DNA of 42,559 nt from Prevotella sp. (GCA_003447235.1 DLZV01000006.1:57047-99605); one strand, 5' to 3'; positions 7,505-15,503 are shown, counted from the stretch's first letter. A program made the numbers and translations. The notes: generated from the sequence alone by a model not told the origin.

Positions 7505-8070
7505 TGACTGAGAAAACCATCCTTGGCATCGATCCGGGCACGAACGTGATGGGCTACGGCCTGCTCCACGTCAGGGGCAACAAGGCGGAACTGGTCGTCA
7601 TGGGCGTGGTCGATATGCGCCGCGAGAGCGATCCCTACGTCCGCCTTGGCCGCATCTACGAGCGTGTGGCGAGTATCATCGACGCCTACCATCCCGACGA
7701 ACTGGCCATCGAGGCGCCCTTCTTCGGCAAGAACGTGCAGTCGATGCTGAAGCTCGGCAGGGCGCAGGGAGTGGCCATAGCGGCCGCCATCCGCCAGGGC
7801 GTGCCTATCCACGAGTATGCGCCACTGAAGATTAAAATGGCCATCACTGGCAACGGGTCCGCATCCAAGGAGCAGGTGGCAGCGATGTTGCAACGCCTCC
7901 TTTCGCTACGCGACGACCAAAAGCCCCATTTCATGGACGCCACCGACGCGCTGGCGGCAGCCTACTGCCACTTCCTGCAGATGGGAAGGCCCGAGACGGG
8001 GGCGAAACACTATAGCTCGTGGAAGGACTTTGCGCTGAAGAACCAGCGACGCGTCAGTGGCAACGAATAG
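7504..8070 (+). CDS. ruvC: Crossover junction endodeoxyribonuclease RuvC
   Basis: Holliday-junction resolvase, working as a dimer with RuvAB in recombination. The 188-residue protein carries all four expected acidic catalytic residues: D10 in GIDPGTNVMGYG, E70 in AIEAPFFGKN, and D145 and D148 in the C-terminal MDATDALAAAYCH. Length is slightly above the usual 160-175, owing to a longer C-terminal tail. Its ATG overlaps the stop of the upstream metallo-hydrolase gene by one base. ruvA and ruvB are not nearby. A weak inverted repeat (TGGCAAC 8058-8064 / GTTGCCA 8093-8099) spans the stop codon. Confidence 0.95.
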   Translation: MTEKTILGIDPGTNVMGYGLLHVRGNKAELVVMGVVDMRRESDPYVRLGRIYERVASIIDAYHPDELAIEAPFFGKNVQSMLKLGRAQGVAIAAAIRQGVPIHEYAPLKIKMAITGNGSASKEQVAAMLQRLLSLRDDQKPHFMDATDALAAAYCHFLQMGRPETGAKHYSSWKDFALKNQRRVSGNE

Positions 8071-8115
8071 GGAGAAGGCGACCTTTTTGATTGTTGCCAT
8101 GAACTTTCCGGGCGA

Positions 8116-8132
8116 TTTGACCACTGTTCAAA
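8116..8132. promoter_or_regulatory. Palindromic candidate operator for the TetR-family regulator
   Basis: TTTGACCACTGTTCAAA is a 17-bp palindrome with 7 of 8 base pairs matched around a central C at 8124. It ends 10 nt before the -7 element of the TetR-family gene. Size, symmetry and location fit a dimeric TetR-family operator and negative autoregulation of the downstream three-gene group. Confidence 0.55.
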
Positions 8133-8142
8133 CATTTTTTTA

Positions 8143-8150
8143 TAATTTTG
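8143..8150 (+). promoter_or_regulatory. Promoter -7 element of the TetR-SGNH-MBOAT group
   Basis: TAATTTTG fits TAnnTTTG and lies 24 nt before the ATG at 8175. A purine-rich AAAAAGGAAG stretch sits ahead of the start as a weak ribosome-binding site. The nearest TTG (8117-8119) is 23 nt upstream and inside the palindrome. Confidence 0.7.
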
Positions 8151-8174
8151 CATCCAAAAATTAAAAAGGAAGAC

Positions 8175-8816
8175 ATGAGTGAATCCACGGCCCACGGTCG
8201 CCAGCTACTAAAGGAGAAGATTTGCTTGACAGCCCTGCGCCTGTTTCACAAGCGCGGCATCCGTCAGGTGAAGATGGACGATATTGCCACCACGCTTTCC
8301 GTCTCCAAGCGCACGCTCTACGAGATCTACACCAATAAGATGGAGCTGCTCGCCGAGGTGCTGGAACTGCAAAACCGCATGAACCACGACCGCCTCAAGC
8401 GAGAGCTGAAGCCCGAGGCCAACACGATGGACGTGCTCATCCTCGTGCTGAAGATTTCGGTGGAGGAACTCAACAAAATCTCGGTGGAGTTTCTCGAGGA
8501 CCTCCACCGCTACCCCGAGGCGCTCCAGAAGCTTGAAGAACTGGAGAAGCGCAGCGACGAGGAAAACCGCCGCTTCCTGCAGAAGGGCGTGGAGGAGGGC
8601 TTCTTCCTGCCCAACATCAATTTTCAGCTGATGGACGATATCGTCCGCATAATCAAGGATCAGACGGTCTTCTATCAGCAGTATGGCATCAAGACGGTGT
8701 GGACGACGCTCGTGCGCGTCTTCCTGCGCAGTATCTGCACGCTCAAGGGCGTGCAGGAGCTCGACGCCTTCCTCGACAAAATGGCGACCGAGGACGGAGC
8801 GTTCTCGCCAGTCTGA
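8175..8816 (+). CDS. TetR/AcrR-family transcriptional regulator
   Basis: A 213-residue protein. Residues about 12-60 form the TetR-type helix-turn-helix: ALRLFHKRGIRQVKMDDIA followed by LSVSKRTLYEIYTNK, with the Thr-Leu-Tyr-x-x-Tyr pattern typical of the recognition helix. The remainder is an all-alpha ligand-binding domain of no recognisable subgroup, rich in Glu and Leu. The ATG at 8175 was chosen over an upstream TTG that lies inside the promoter. The gene is followed after 30 nt by the SGNH hydrolase gene and then the MBOAT gene on the same strand. It probably represses this operon through the palindrome at 8116-8132; the inducer is unknown. Confidence 0.9.
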   Translation: MSESTAHGRQLLKEKICLTALRLFHKRGIRQVKMDDIATTLSVSKRTLYEIYTNKMELLAEVLELQNRMNHDRLKRELKPEANTMDVLILVLKISVEELNKISVEFLEDLHRYPEALQKLEELEKRSDEENRRFLQKGVEEGFFLPNINFQLMDDIVRIIKDQTVFYQQYGIKTVWTTLVRVFLRSICTLKGVQELDAFLDKMATEDGAFSPV

Positions 8817-8846
8817 CAATTCTATTTCTCATATTTATATTAGCAA

Positions 8847-10244
8847 ATGAAAGACCACGCATACAGGCCGTTTTTCCTCACCCTCTTCGTCGTCGTGCTG
8901 CTGACGATCGCCCACTGGCTGCCGACGCTCCATCTTGGCGACACCCAGCTGCGCCGTATCGACTTGCTCAGCGACCTGGGCAACGACAGCACGAAGGGTG
9001 ACTTCCACGACGTCATACCCAAGCCCAAGGAACCCGAACGGCTCCTGGCGAAGAACAAGGCGGGCCAGACGGTCGCCTTCAAGGAGGTGTGGCCGAAGGG
9101 CGTGGAGCGCATCGTCGATTTCTCGGCAGGATCGGCCAACGGCATGGACCACTTCTACGCCATGCTCGACTCCGTGAAGCGGAAGCAGCTCAAGGGGCGT
9201 CCGCTGCGCATCGCCTACTTCGGCGACTCCTTCATCGAGGGCGACATCCTCGTCTGCGACCTACGAGAGCTCATGCAGGCCCACTTCGGCGGCTGGGGCG
9301 TGGGCTGGATCGACGCAGGCAACGACCTGACCAAGTATAAGCGCACCATCAGCAGCACCTTCTCGGGACTGGAGGAGCACATGGCGATGAAGAAGAAGAG
9401 CTATCGTGCCCAGGAGGCGGGTATCGCCCAGCGCTACTACACGATGCGCGGTGCGGTCAGAATGAATTATACGGCTACGAAAGACTTCCCCCACACGTCT
9501 CGCTGGGCTGTCTCGCGTCTCTATTTCCGGTCGCCGGGTGGCATCACGCTGAGCGGCCACGAGGGACAGAAGGCCTTCACCCTGCCCTTCAAGGGCAGCA
9601 AGCACGTGCAGGTGGCGGAGATGGCGGGCGTGGCCTCGGCAGCCGACTTCTCCGTGTCGCAGGGATCGGCGACGTTCTTCGGCACGGCACTGGAGAGCGA
9701 CGGCGGCGTGATCATAGACAATTTTAGTTTGCGTGGTGCGTCAGGACAGACGCTGGCCGACCTTCCCGAGGCGACGCTGCGTGAGTTTGACAAGTTGCGC
9801 CCCTACGACCTGATCATCGTCCAGTATGGCGTCAATGCAGTCACGGAGGGTAGCACCACCCCCCAGCTCAAGGCTTATATGGAGCAGATGCGGACGGTGG
9901 TGGACCACCTCAAGCGCAGTTTCCCCGAGACGAGTATCCTCGTGGCGGGCGCCCCCGACCGAGGCTCCAAGACGGCTCCCGACGGCACGATGCCGGCCAT
10001 CAAGATGCTCTCCGGTCTCCAGGAACAGATGGCCAGCGACGCAAAGGTGGGATTTCTCTCCATCCTCGGCGCCATGGGTGGCCCGGGCACGATGAAGCGC
10101 ATCGTCGATGAACACGGATGGGGCTCCAGCGACTATGTCCACATCAACTGGGATGGGGGCAAGTTTGTGGCGGAACGACTCTTCAAGTCGTTCCTCGCGG
10201 GCTACGACAACTATGTGCGCCGTAAGAAATTAGAGAATCAATAA
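8847..10244 (+). CDS. SGNH/GDSL-family hydrolase or acyltransferase, membrane-anchored
   Basis: A 465-residue protein with one N-terminal membrane segment (about residues 9-29), which would place the rest in the periplasm. The SGNH block I is AYFGDSFIEGD with nucleophile S128 preceded by D127. Block V is the C-terminal D429-Y-V-H432, giving the catalytic Asp-His. The stretch VQYGVNAVT fits block III, with the conserved Asn. Between blocks I and III is an insertion of roughly 190 residues that looks beta-rich. Family members cut or transfer acyl groups on envelope polymers. With an MBOAT gene 33 nt downstream, the pair resembles PatA/PatB or AlgI/AlgX-J logic: the MBOAT moves the acyl group across the membrane and the SGNH protein transfers or removes it. 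The target polymer is unknown. Confidence 0.82.
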   Translation: MKDHAYRPFFLTLFVVVLLTIAHWLPTLHLGDTQLRRIDLLSDLGNDSTKGDFHDVIPKPKEPERLLAKNKAGQTVAFKEVWPKGVERIVDFSAGSANGMDHFYAMLDSVKRKQLKGRPLRIAYFGDSFIEGDILVCDLRELMQAHFGGWGVGWIDAGNDLTKYKRTISSTFSGLEEHMAMKKKSYRAQEAGIAQRYYTMRGAVRMNYTATKDFPHTSRWAVSRLYFRSPGGITLSGHEGQKAFTLPFKGSKHVQVAEMAGVASAADFSVSQGSATFFGTALESDGGVIIDNFSLRGASGQTLADLPEATLREFDKLRPYDLIIVQYGVNAVTEGSTTPQLKAYMEQMRTVVDHLKRSFPETSILVAGAPDRGSKTAPDGTMPAIKMLSGLQEQMASDAKVGFLSILGAMGGPGTMKRIVDEHGWGSSDYVHINWDGGKFVAERLFKSFLAGYDNYVRRKKLENQ

Positions 10245-10277
10245 CACGCTTTCACCACTCTCAGACTGTCTTTCGCA

Positions 10278-11885
10278 ATGATAACAGACCACATCATGGC
10301 TTCGATCGCCGACTTGGCGCAGGAAGTCTCCCAATATTTTGCCTCGCTCCAGTGGGAACGGCTGGGCGCAATGCTCTCGTACAATCCGAGCGAGCCGCTG
10401 CTCTTCTCCTCGGGGCTCTTCCTCTTCCTCTTCCTCGCCCTTACGCTCGTCTATATGGCGCTTCGCAAGGCGCTCACTCCGCGCATCCTCTTTCTGACGC
10501 TCTTCTCCTACTATTTCTTCTATAAGAGCAGCGGGATGTATTTCCTGCTCCTCGTCCTTGTCACCGTCACCGACTTCTATATCGCCAAAGGGGTCTCGCG
10601 CCTGAAGGAGAAGGCCGACGAACAGGCGGAACGGGAGCGCCGGACCCTCGGAGAAGAGGAGGCCACGCCCCACTACGGACGCGCCAAGGGGCTGCTGGCC
10701 CTGAGCCTGGCGATCGACCTCGGACTACTCTGCTACTTCAAATACACCAATTTCTTCGCGGGAATGGTGACGCAGATGATCGGGAGCAATTTCCAGCCGT
10801 GGGACATTTTCCTGCCCGTGGGCATCAGTTTCTACACCTTCAAGACCATCTCCTATGTCGTGGACGTCTATCGGGGCAAGATGAAGCCGATGGAGAGCCT
10901 CCTGGACTATGCCTTCTACGTCTCTTTCTTCCCCACGCTGCTGGCGGGCCCCATCGTCCGGGCCACCGACTTTGCCCCGCAGATCCGCCGTCCGCTGCAG
11001 ATCAGCAACCAGCTCTTTGGCATGGGCGCCTACTTCGTGCTCATCGGACTGGCGAAGAAGTGTATCATCTCCGACTATATCGCGCAAAACTTCGTCGATC
11101 GCATTTTCGACAATCCCACGCTCTTCTCCGGCGGTGAGGTGCTCTTGGGTCTCTATGGCTACACCGTACAGATCTATTGCGACTTCTCGGGCTATAGCGA
11201 TATGGCGATAGGTATCTCGGCCTTGCTCGGTTTCACGATCCCGATGAACTTCAACGCGCCGTGGAAGTCCGATTCCGTTACCGACTTCTGGCGTCGCTGG
11301 CACATCTCGCTCTCTTCCTGGATTCGCGACTACGTCTATATCCCGCTCGGTGGAAGCCGCAAGAGCACGTTGCGCATGTATCTCAACCAGATGATTGCGA
11401 TGGTGGCCTGTGGCCTTTGGCATGGTGCCTCGCTGAGCTTCATCGTCTGGGGTGCGCTCCATGGCGCCCTGGTCTGCCTCCATAAGTTCTTCTCACAGAC
11501 CGTACTCCACCACGACCGCCACTATCACCCACGGGGATGGCGGCGCTTTGTGGCCGTCTTCGTCACGTTCCACGTGGTCTGCCTGACGTGGTTGCTCTTC
11601 CGCAACGCCACGTTCGAGGGCACATGGGTGATGCTGGAGCAGATGTTCACGAAGTTCAATCCCGACGTGCTGCCCGAGGTGCTCCTTACTTATAAGTATG
11701 TCTTCGCCCTGATGGTCTTCGCCCTCGTCTCTCACTGGATACCCGATAGCTGGCAGGACCAGCTCATCAAGGTCTTCGCCAAGGGAGGCGTCACCCTGGC
11801 CGCCGTGGCCATTGCCGTCGTCATCTTCGTGATCATGCAGGTGAAAGGCAGTGAGGTGCAGCCGTTCATTTACTTCCAATTCTAA
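10278..11885 (+). CDS. MBOAT-family O-acyltransferase (AlgI-like)
   Basis: A 535-residue multi-pass inner-membrane protein of the membrane-bound O-acyltransferase family. The invariant His is H382 in CGLWHGASLSFIVWG. The second conserved region DFWRRWHISLSSW is at 336-348, followed by RDYVYIPLGG as in AlgI and PatA. Another family stretch, VQIYCDFSGYSDMAIG, lies at about 297-312. A charged cytosolic segment (about 108-135, rich in Glu, Arg and Lys) separates early membrane helices. MBOAT proteins of this branch pass acetyl groups from the cytosol to extracytoplasmic glycans. It ends the TetR-SGNH-MBOAT group. Start 10278 is used, with an alternative Met six codons later. Confidence 0.9.
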   Translation: MITDHIMASIADLAQEVSQYFASLQWERLGAMLSYNPSEPLLFSSGLFLFLFLALTLVYMALRKALTPRILFLTLFSYYFFYKSSGMYFLLLVLVTVTDFYIAKGVSRLKEKADEQAERERRTLGEEEATPHYGRAKGLLALSLAIDLGLLCYFKYTNFFAGMVTQMIGSNFQPWDIFLPVGISFYTFKTISYVVDVYRGKMKPMESLLDYAFYVSFFPTLLAGPIVRATDFAPQIRRPLQISNQLFGMGAYFVLIGLAKKCIISDYIAQNFVDRIFDNPTLFSGGEVLLGLYGYTVQIYCDFSGYSDMAIGISALLGFTIPMNFNAPWKSDSVTDFWRRWHISLSSWIRDYVYIPLGGSRKSTLRMYLNQMIAMVACGLWHGASLSFIVWGALHGALVCLHKFFSQTVLHHDRHYHPRGWRRFVAVFVTFHVVCLTWLLFRNATFEGTWVMLEQMFTKFNPDVLPEVLLTYKYVFALMVFALVSHWIPDSWQDQLIKVFAKGGVTLAAVAIAVVIFVIMQVKGSEVQPFIYFQF

Positions 11886-12010
11886 TCACATAGATAGAAA
11901 ATCCGAGGAAATCACTTCCGAAAGTAGTCAAATAAGGGGAAGAATAGAATAATGAGTGTTAAAAATAGCTTTTTCCCTGCCAAATTGCACAAAGTTTTAT
12001 GCGTTTTCCT

Positions 12011-12040
12011 TTGCGGAATAGAAATAAACCCCTATATTTG
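12011..12040 (+). promoter_or_regulatory. Promoter of the outer-membrane beta-barrel gene
   Basis: TTG (12011-12013), a 19-nt spacer and TATATTTG (12033-12040) form a textbook Bacteroidota promoter. The mRNA leader would be about 55 nt, is AT-rich, and probably supports strong translation. Confidence 0.8.
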
Positions 12041-12100
12041 CAGCCATTAAAAGAGTTGATAATAAAAACAGATGTTAAACCTATCAAAAAGAATTGGATT

Positions 12101-12673
12101 ATGAAAAAACTGTTCCTATTGGCAGCCGTTATGCTGTCTTCCGTTGGTGCTTTTGCCCAGCATGCTGTTGGCTCATTCACTCTGCAGCCCCGTTTAGGTA
12201 TCAACATTGCCACAGTCACTGATTTGGACCGTACCAAGTCGCGCGTAGATTTCGCTGGCGGTCTCGAAGCTGAGTATCAGGTGAGCGACCTCTTCTCGCT
12301 CTCTGGAGGTTTGATGTACTCTCGTCAGGGTTTCAAGATGGAAGATGTCAACCTGCCCGTAGTGGGTACGGTGAAGAAGGGTGACTCTTGGACTCCCAGC
12401 TACCTCAACATCCCCATCATGGCCAATGTCTATGTGGTCAAGGGCCTGGCCGTGAAGCTCGGTATCCAGCCTGGCTTCGTCGTTGACAAGGACGACGCTG
12501 ATCACATGGAGACCCTCGACTTTTCTATCCCCGTGGGTCTGAGCTATGAGTATCAGAACGTGGTCCTCGACGCTCGCTACAACTGGGGTCTGACGAAGAT
12601 CTATGACGTGGACAAGCTCGATAGCAAGAACAGCGTGTTCCAGATCACGCTCGGCTACAAGTTTGACCTCTAA
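12101..12673 (+). CDS. Outer-membrane beta-barrel protein (porin/PorT-like)
   Basis: A 190-residue exported protein. Residues 1-20 (MKKLFLLAAVMLSSVGAFAQ) are a clear signal peptide ending AFAQ. The mature part shows alternating hydrophobic residues and short turns typical of small 8-strand barrels, such as FTLQPRLGINIATV, LSGGLMYSRQGFKM, NIPIMANVYV and LDARYNWGLTKIYD. It ends FQITLGYKFDL, matching a last strand with an aromatic near the C terminus. Proteins of this type are abundant in Bacteroidota outer membranes and often have no known function. It is a single gene with a full promoter upstream and a terminator-like hairpin downstream. The ATG at 12101 was chosen because it starts the signal peptide. 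Confidence 0.88.
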   Translation: MKKLFLLAAVMLSSVGAFAQHAVGSFTLQPRLGINIATVTDLDRTKSRVDFAGGLEAEYQVSDLFSLSGGLMYSRQGFKMEDVNLPVVGTVKKGDSWTPSYLNIPIMANVYVVKGLAVKLGIQPGFVVDKDDADHMETLDFSIPVGLSYEYQNVVLDARYNWGLTKIYDVDKLDSKNSVFQITLGYKFDL

Positions 12674-12723
12674 TCATATTTGTGACTCTCCTTTACATTT
12701 TTGACATAAAGTTTTTAAAGCTG

Positions 12724-12760
12724 TCGCCCGGTGGAAGTGGATTCCATTGGGCGATTTGTT
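12724..12760 (+). terminator. Intrinsic terminator after the beta-barrel gene
   Basis: TCGCCCGGTGGAA (12724-12736) pairs over all 13 positions with TTCCATTGGGCGA (12742-12754), allowing two G-U wobbles. The loop is 5 nt and the tail is TTTGTT. It lies about 50 nt after the stop codon. Confidence 0.8.
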
Positions 12761-12790
12761 GGTGTGTCGTTTCCTCATGTTCGATTGTTA

Positions 12791-12848
12791 CCAAGAAATT
12801 GTTAGGTAGTTTCCCGAAAACTGCTTGTGGGTTTCCAAGAAATTGCTA
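12791..12848. repeat. Direct repeat overlapping the small lipoprotein promoter
   Basis: CCAAGAAATTGTTA (12791-12804) and CCAAGAAATTGCTA (12835-12848) match at 13 of 14 positions and start 44 bp apart, about four helical turns. The second copy runs into the -7 element. This is a candidate operator pair. Confidence 0.6.
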
Positions 12849-12854
12849 ACTTTG
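12825..12854 (+). promoter_or_regulatory. Promoter of the small lipoprotein gene
   Basis: TTG (12825-12827), a 19-nt spacer and TAACTTTG (12847-12854) fit the Bacteroidota promoter well. The start codon is 28 nt downstream. Confidence 0.8.
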
Positions 12855-12882
12855 CAGTCAACAAGCAATAGAACAGATAAAA

Positions 12883-13302
12883 ATGATGAAAAAAAACAAT
12901 AAGTGGATCGCCTGGTCGGTTTTCGCCCTGGTTGGCGGACTGATGATGCAGTCTTGTCACGAGAGCCTGGAGGAGCGTGCGGCCCGCGAGTGCAAGGAAT
13001 ATACAGAGCGCAACTGCCCCCAGCAGTTGGGCAACGGTGTGGTCTATGACAGTCTGACGTTCGAGATTCCGACACAAACGGTCCACCACCACTATTCCGT
13101 CACGGGAGAGGCCGACAACGCACAAGCCTTTGCCGAGCACAAGGACGAACTGCGCAAGGCGGAACTTGAGGGACTACGTCGCGACATCTCCACGCAGAAG
13201 TATAAGGAGGCAGGCTACAATTTCGCCATCACCATCCGGTCCGGACGCAATCCCAAGAACGTTTACTTCCATACGGTCTTTACGCCCGAGGAACTGAAAT
13301 AA
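12883..13302 (+). CDS. Small lipoprotein of unknown function
   Basis: A 139-residue protein with a lipoprotein signal peptide: a Lys-rich start, a hydrophobic core (about residues 9-21), and a lipobox MMQSC with Cys 25 as the lipidated residue. The mature part is acidic and hydrophilic, has two further Cys (in RECKEYTERNC) that could pair, and a central VHHHYSVTGEAD segment. No family is recognised. It has its own promoter with a direct repeat and converges with the HdeD-like gene, whose stop is only 17 nt away. Two consecutive ATG codons open the frame (12883, 12886); either could be used. Confidence 0.75.
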   Translation: MMKKNNKWIAWSVFALVGGLMMQSCHESLEERAARECKEYTERNCPQQLGNGVVYDSLTFEIPTQTVHHHYSVTGEADNAQAFAEHKDELRKAELEGLRRDISTQKYKEAGYNFAITIRSGRNPKNVYFHTVFTPEELK

Positions 13303-13318
13303 GTACGACAGACAGCGC

Positions 13319-13954
13319 TTAGTCCTCCTCGTCGCTGGTCTCCTGTGGCTCGCCCACCACGATGGAAGCCTCCTCGTCCTTGCGAAACTGTCGCTGGAGC
13401 TGATAGACCTTCAGCGAATTGAGCGCCTCGGCCACGCCATAATAGACCATGCACCACCCGATGATGAGCAGCGGACTGGCCATGGTTTCGACGGGCTTGA
13501 GCAGGATGACGGCCCCTACGACCAGCGTGACAGTGGGGAGAAGCCAGTAGAAGACGGGAATGCGCGCATAGCGGCGCGCGCCACCCAGCGTGACCAGTTG
13601 GTTGAGGGCTCCGAGGATGAGGATGGCGGCCAGGACATAGGCCACACCACGGATAAAGGAACCAGTCATCATCATCAGAATCAATCCCAGCAGCACGCTG
13701 CCCACTCCAGCTATAGGCAACGGCGGGGTGTGGGGACCGACGACGCGGCCCTCCTCGTCGATGACCTGGGCGGCACGAATGGCCTTTCTCCGGCCCCAGT
13801 AATAGGTCAGGCAGGACAGGCAACCCGAGAGAAAGAACAGGGCGCCCGTGATGATCACCATCCATTCGAGGGTGGCCTTGCGGTAGAGAATGAGCATCAC
13901 GCCGACAACGATGGCCACCAAGGCGCGAACCACACTACTTTGAATCACTTTCAT
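13319..13954 (-). CDS. HdeD/DUF308-like membrane protein
   Basis: A 211-residue protein with about six membrane segments (roughly residues 9-25, 31-52, 80-97, 102-120, 132-155 and 160-180). Duplicated pairs of short helices with Gly, as in VVGVMLILYRKATLEWMVIITG, are typical of the DUF308/HdeD family, which in enterobacteria is linked to acid resistance. The cytosolic C terminus is very acidic, ending SDEED. The first ATG giving a normal N terminus is at 13954; a TTG nine codons upstream is possible. The gene faces away from the histidine phosphatase gene and has a TAnnTTTG element at 14004-13997. Function in this organism is unknown. Confidence 0.75.
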   Translation of the reverse strand: MKVIQSSVVRALVAIVVGVMLILYRKATLEWMVIITGALFFLSGCLSCLTYYWGRRKAIRAAQVIDEEGRVVGPHTPPLPIAGVGSVLLGLILMMMTGSFIRGVAYVLAAILILGALNQLVTLGGARRYARIPVFYWLLPTVTLVVGAVILLKPVETMASPLLIIGWCMVYYGVAEALNSLKVYQLQRQFRKDEEASIVVGEPQETSDEED

Positions 13955-13996
13955 AGATATTTTTGTCGTTTGATTTTTCAAATCTTAAATACAAGG

Positions 13997-14004
13997 CAAA
14001 ATTA
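13997..14004 (-). promoter_or_regulatory. Promoter -7 element of the HdeD-like gene
   Basis: Minus-strand TAATTTTG fits TAnnTTTG and lies about 43 nt ahead of the ATG at 13954. It is divergent from the phosphatase promoter, with only 43 nt between the two -7 elements. Confidence 0.6.
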
Positions 14005-14047
14005 CGAAAAACTCGCCGCATGGCCGCATTTTCCGCCTTTTTTTGTG

Positions 14048-14055
14048 TAATTTTG
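14048..14055 (+). promoter_or_regulatory. Promoter -7 element of the histidine phosphatase gene
   Basis: TAATTTTG fits TAnnTTTG and lies 23 nt ahead of the ATG at 14079. There is no TTG at -33 spacing. Confidence 0.65.
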
Positions 14056-14078
14056 CACCTAAAAAGAATAGCAAGACA

Positions 14079-14588
14079 ATGACAACACTACTTCTTGTGC
14101 GACATGGCGAGACCTTCGACAACGCCGCCCACTTAATGCAAGGCCAGGTGCAGGGACAACTCAACGAGACGGGCATTGCCCAGGCGGAAGGCGTCCGCGA
14201 CCAGATGGCCGGAGAGCACATCGACGCCTTCGTCTCCAGCGATCTCCACCGTTCGGTACAGACTTGCGAGATCATCGCTGAGCCGCACCATAAGCCCGTC
14301 GTGCAGACACCGTTGCTGCGTGAGCGCGACTGGGGCTCTTTCACTGGCAAATACATCCCTGACCTGCAGGCGGTCAAAGAATGGCCAGACGACATCGAAC
14401 CACTCCCCGACCTGCAGGCCCGAGCAAAGAAGTTCTTGGACTGGATTCGCGCGCAATACCCCGACCAGACGGTGCTCGCCGTGGGTCATGGCATTGTCAA
14501 CAAGGCCATTCAGTCGGTCTATACAGGCAAGCCCATGAATCAGATCCAGCGGATGGAGAACGCCGAGGTGCGCCGCCTGGAATTGTAG
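14079..14588 (+). CDS. Histidine phosphatase (phosphoglycerate mutase-like)
   Basis: A 169-residue cytosolic protein of histidine phosphatase branch 1. The phospho-accepting His is H9 in LLLVRHGETFDN, the general acid region is LLRERDWGSFTG, and the second His is in VLAVGHGIVN. Family members remove phosphate from sugar phosphates, nucleotides or alpha-ribazole phosphate; the substrate is not evident here. Its length is at the short end of the family. The ATG at 14079 starts directly before the beta-strand that carries RHG. It converges with the BadF-type kinase gene, with 41 nt between and no obvious terminator. Confidence 0.88.
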   Translation: MTTLLLVRHGETFDNAAHLMQGQVQGQLNETGIAQAEGVRDQMAGEHIDAFVSSDLHRSVQTCEIIAEPHHKPVVQTPLLRERDWGSFTGKYIPDLQAVKEWPDDIEPLPDLQARAKKFLDWIRAQYPDQTVLAVGHGIVNKAIQSVYTGKPMNQIQRMENAEVRRLEL

Positions 14589-14629
14589 GCGCACCCCGTG
14601 GTGATGGCCGTGGAGTCGGACTGTGGGCT

Positions 14630-15481
14630 CTACGGTCGATGAAACGTCATCAGGCCTTCTATCGGACTTCGCATCACGCGCACCAACTCGAAGTCGTGGC
14701 GACTTGCCACTTCCGAAAGGATGGTCTGAAACGGTGCGGCCATTCCGCCCACGCAGGCCATGCGCCGTAGCGGCGTAGCGTAGCGAAGGACGTTGTAGCG
14801 GAAGAAAGCCTCGAAGTTGTCCGCCACAAGCTGGCGCAGCGAGGGTTCGTCTATGCGCTGATGGATGAAAGGTACGATGGTGGCCAGATAGCGGTTGGCC
14901 AGAGGTTGGCGATAGACGCGCTGGATGATATCGTCGTAGCTCTGTCCGCTCTCGGCGAAAAACTCGTCGCGCAGCGTGGCGGGCAACCAGCCCTTCAGTA
15001 TTCCGTTGAGAAAGTTGCGTCCCAGCACTGCCCCACTGCCCTCGTCGCCAAGGACATAGCCTAAGGGCGGGATGTGGGCGGTGATGCGGTCGCCATCATA
15101 GACGCAACTGTTGGCCCCCGTCCCGAGGATGCAGGCAATGCCCTGTTCACGCCCCAAGACGGCGCGCGCAGCACCCAGAAGATCGCTCTCTGCGAAGGTT
15201 TCTGCCGACGGAAAGAGCGTGGAAAGGAGCATGGCGACGCGTGGCGACTGCTGGGGTGTGCAGCCGGCGCCATAGAACGCCACTTCGCTCACCTTGCTGG
15301 CCGGTACGCCCGCTTCGTCGAGGCGGGGAAGCAACTCTTGTCGAAACACGCCGTCGATTTGATCATCGGTGAAAAGGAGGGGATTGATGCCCTGTGTGGC
15401 GATCCTCACGCTGCTTCCGCCAGGGGCTCCCAAGACGGCCCAGTCGGTCTTGGTGCTCCCACTATCTGCTATCAGTATCAT
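14630..15481 (-). CDS. BadF/BadG-type ATPase, N-acetylglucosamine kinase-like
   Basis: A 283-residue protein of the ASKHA (actin-like ATPase) fold. The phosphate-1 loop is IADSGSTKTDWAVLG at residues 3-17. The second phosphate loop is CILGTGANSCVYDG, and GYVLGDEGSGAVLGR follows, as in eukaryotic N-acetylglucosamine kinase and related bacterial proteins. It probably phosphorylates an amino sugar in cell-wall recycling, but BadF-family activators share the fold. The ATG at 15481 was chosen because the fold begins right there; the upstream in-frame stretch crosses its promoter. The gene is divergent from the MscS channel gene. Confidence 0.83.
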   Translation of the reverse strand: MILIADSGSTKTDWAVLGAPGGSSVRIATQGINPLLFTDDQIDGVFRQELLPRLDEAGVPASKVSEVAFYGAGCTPQQSPRVAMLLSTLFPSAETFAESDLLGAARAVLGREQGIACILGTGANSCVYDGDRITAHIPPLGYVLGDEGSGAVLGRNFLNGILKGWLPATLRDEFFAESGQSYDDIIQRVYRQPLANRYLATIVPFIHQRIDEPSLRQLVADNFEAFFRYNVLRYATPLRRMACVGGMAAPFQTILSEVASRHDFELVRVMRSPIEGLMTFHRP

Positions 15482-15503
15482 CTTTTCTTGATTTTTTCGG
15501 GCC

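Noticed and set aside
8058..8099. TGGCAAC/GTTGCCA inverted repeat around the ruvC stop as a terminator
   Set aside because: The loop is 28 nt and includes the stop codon; no T-run follows.
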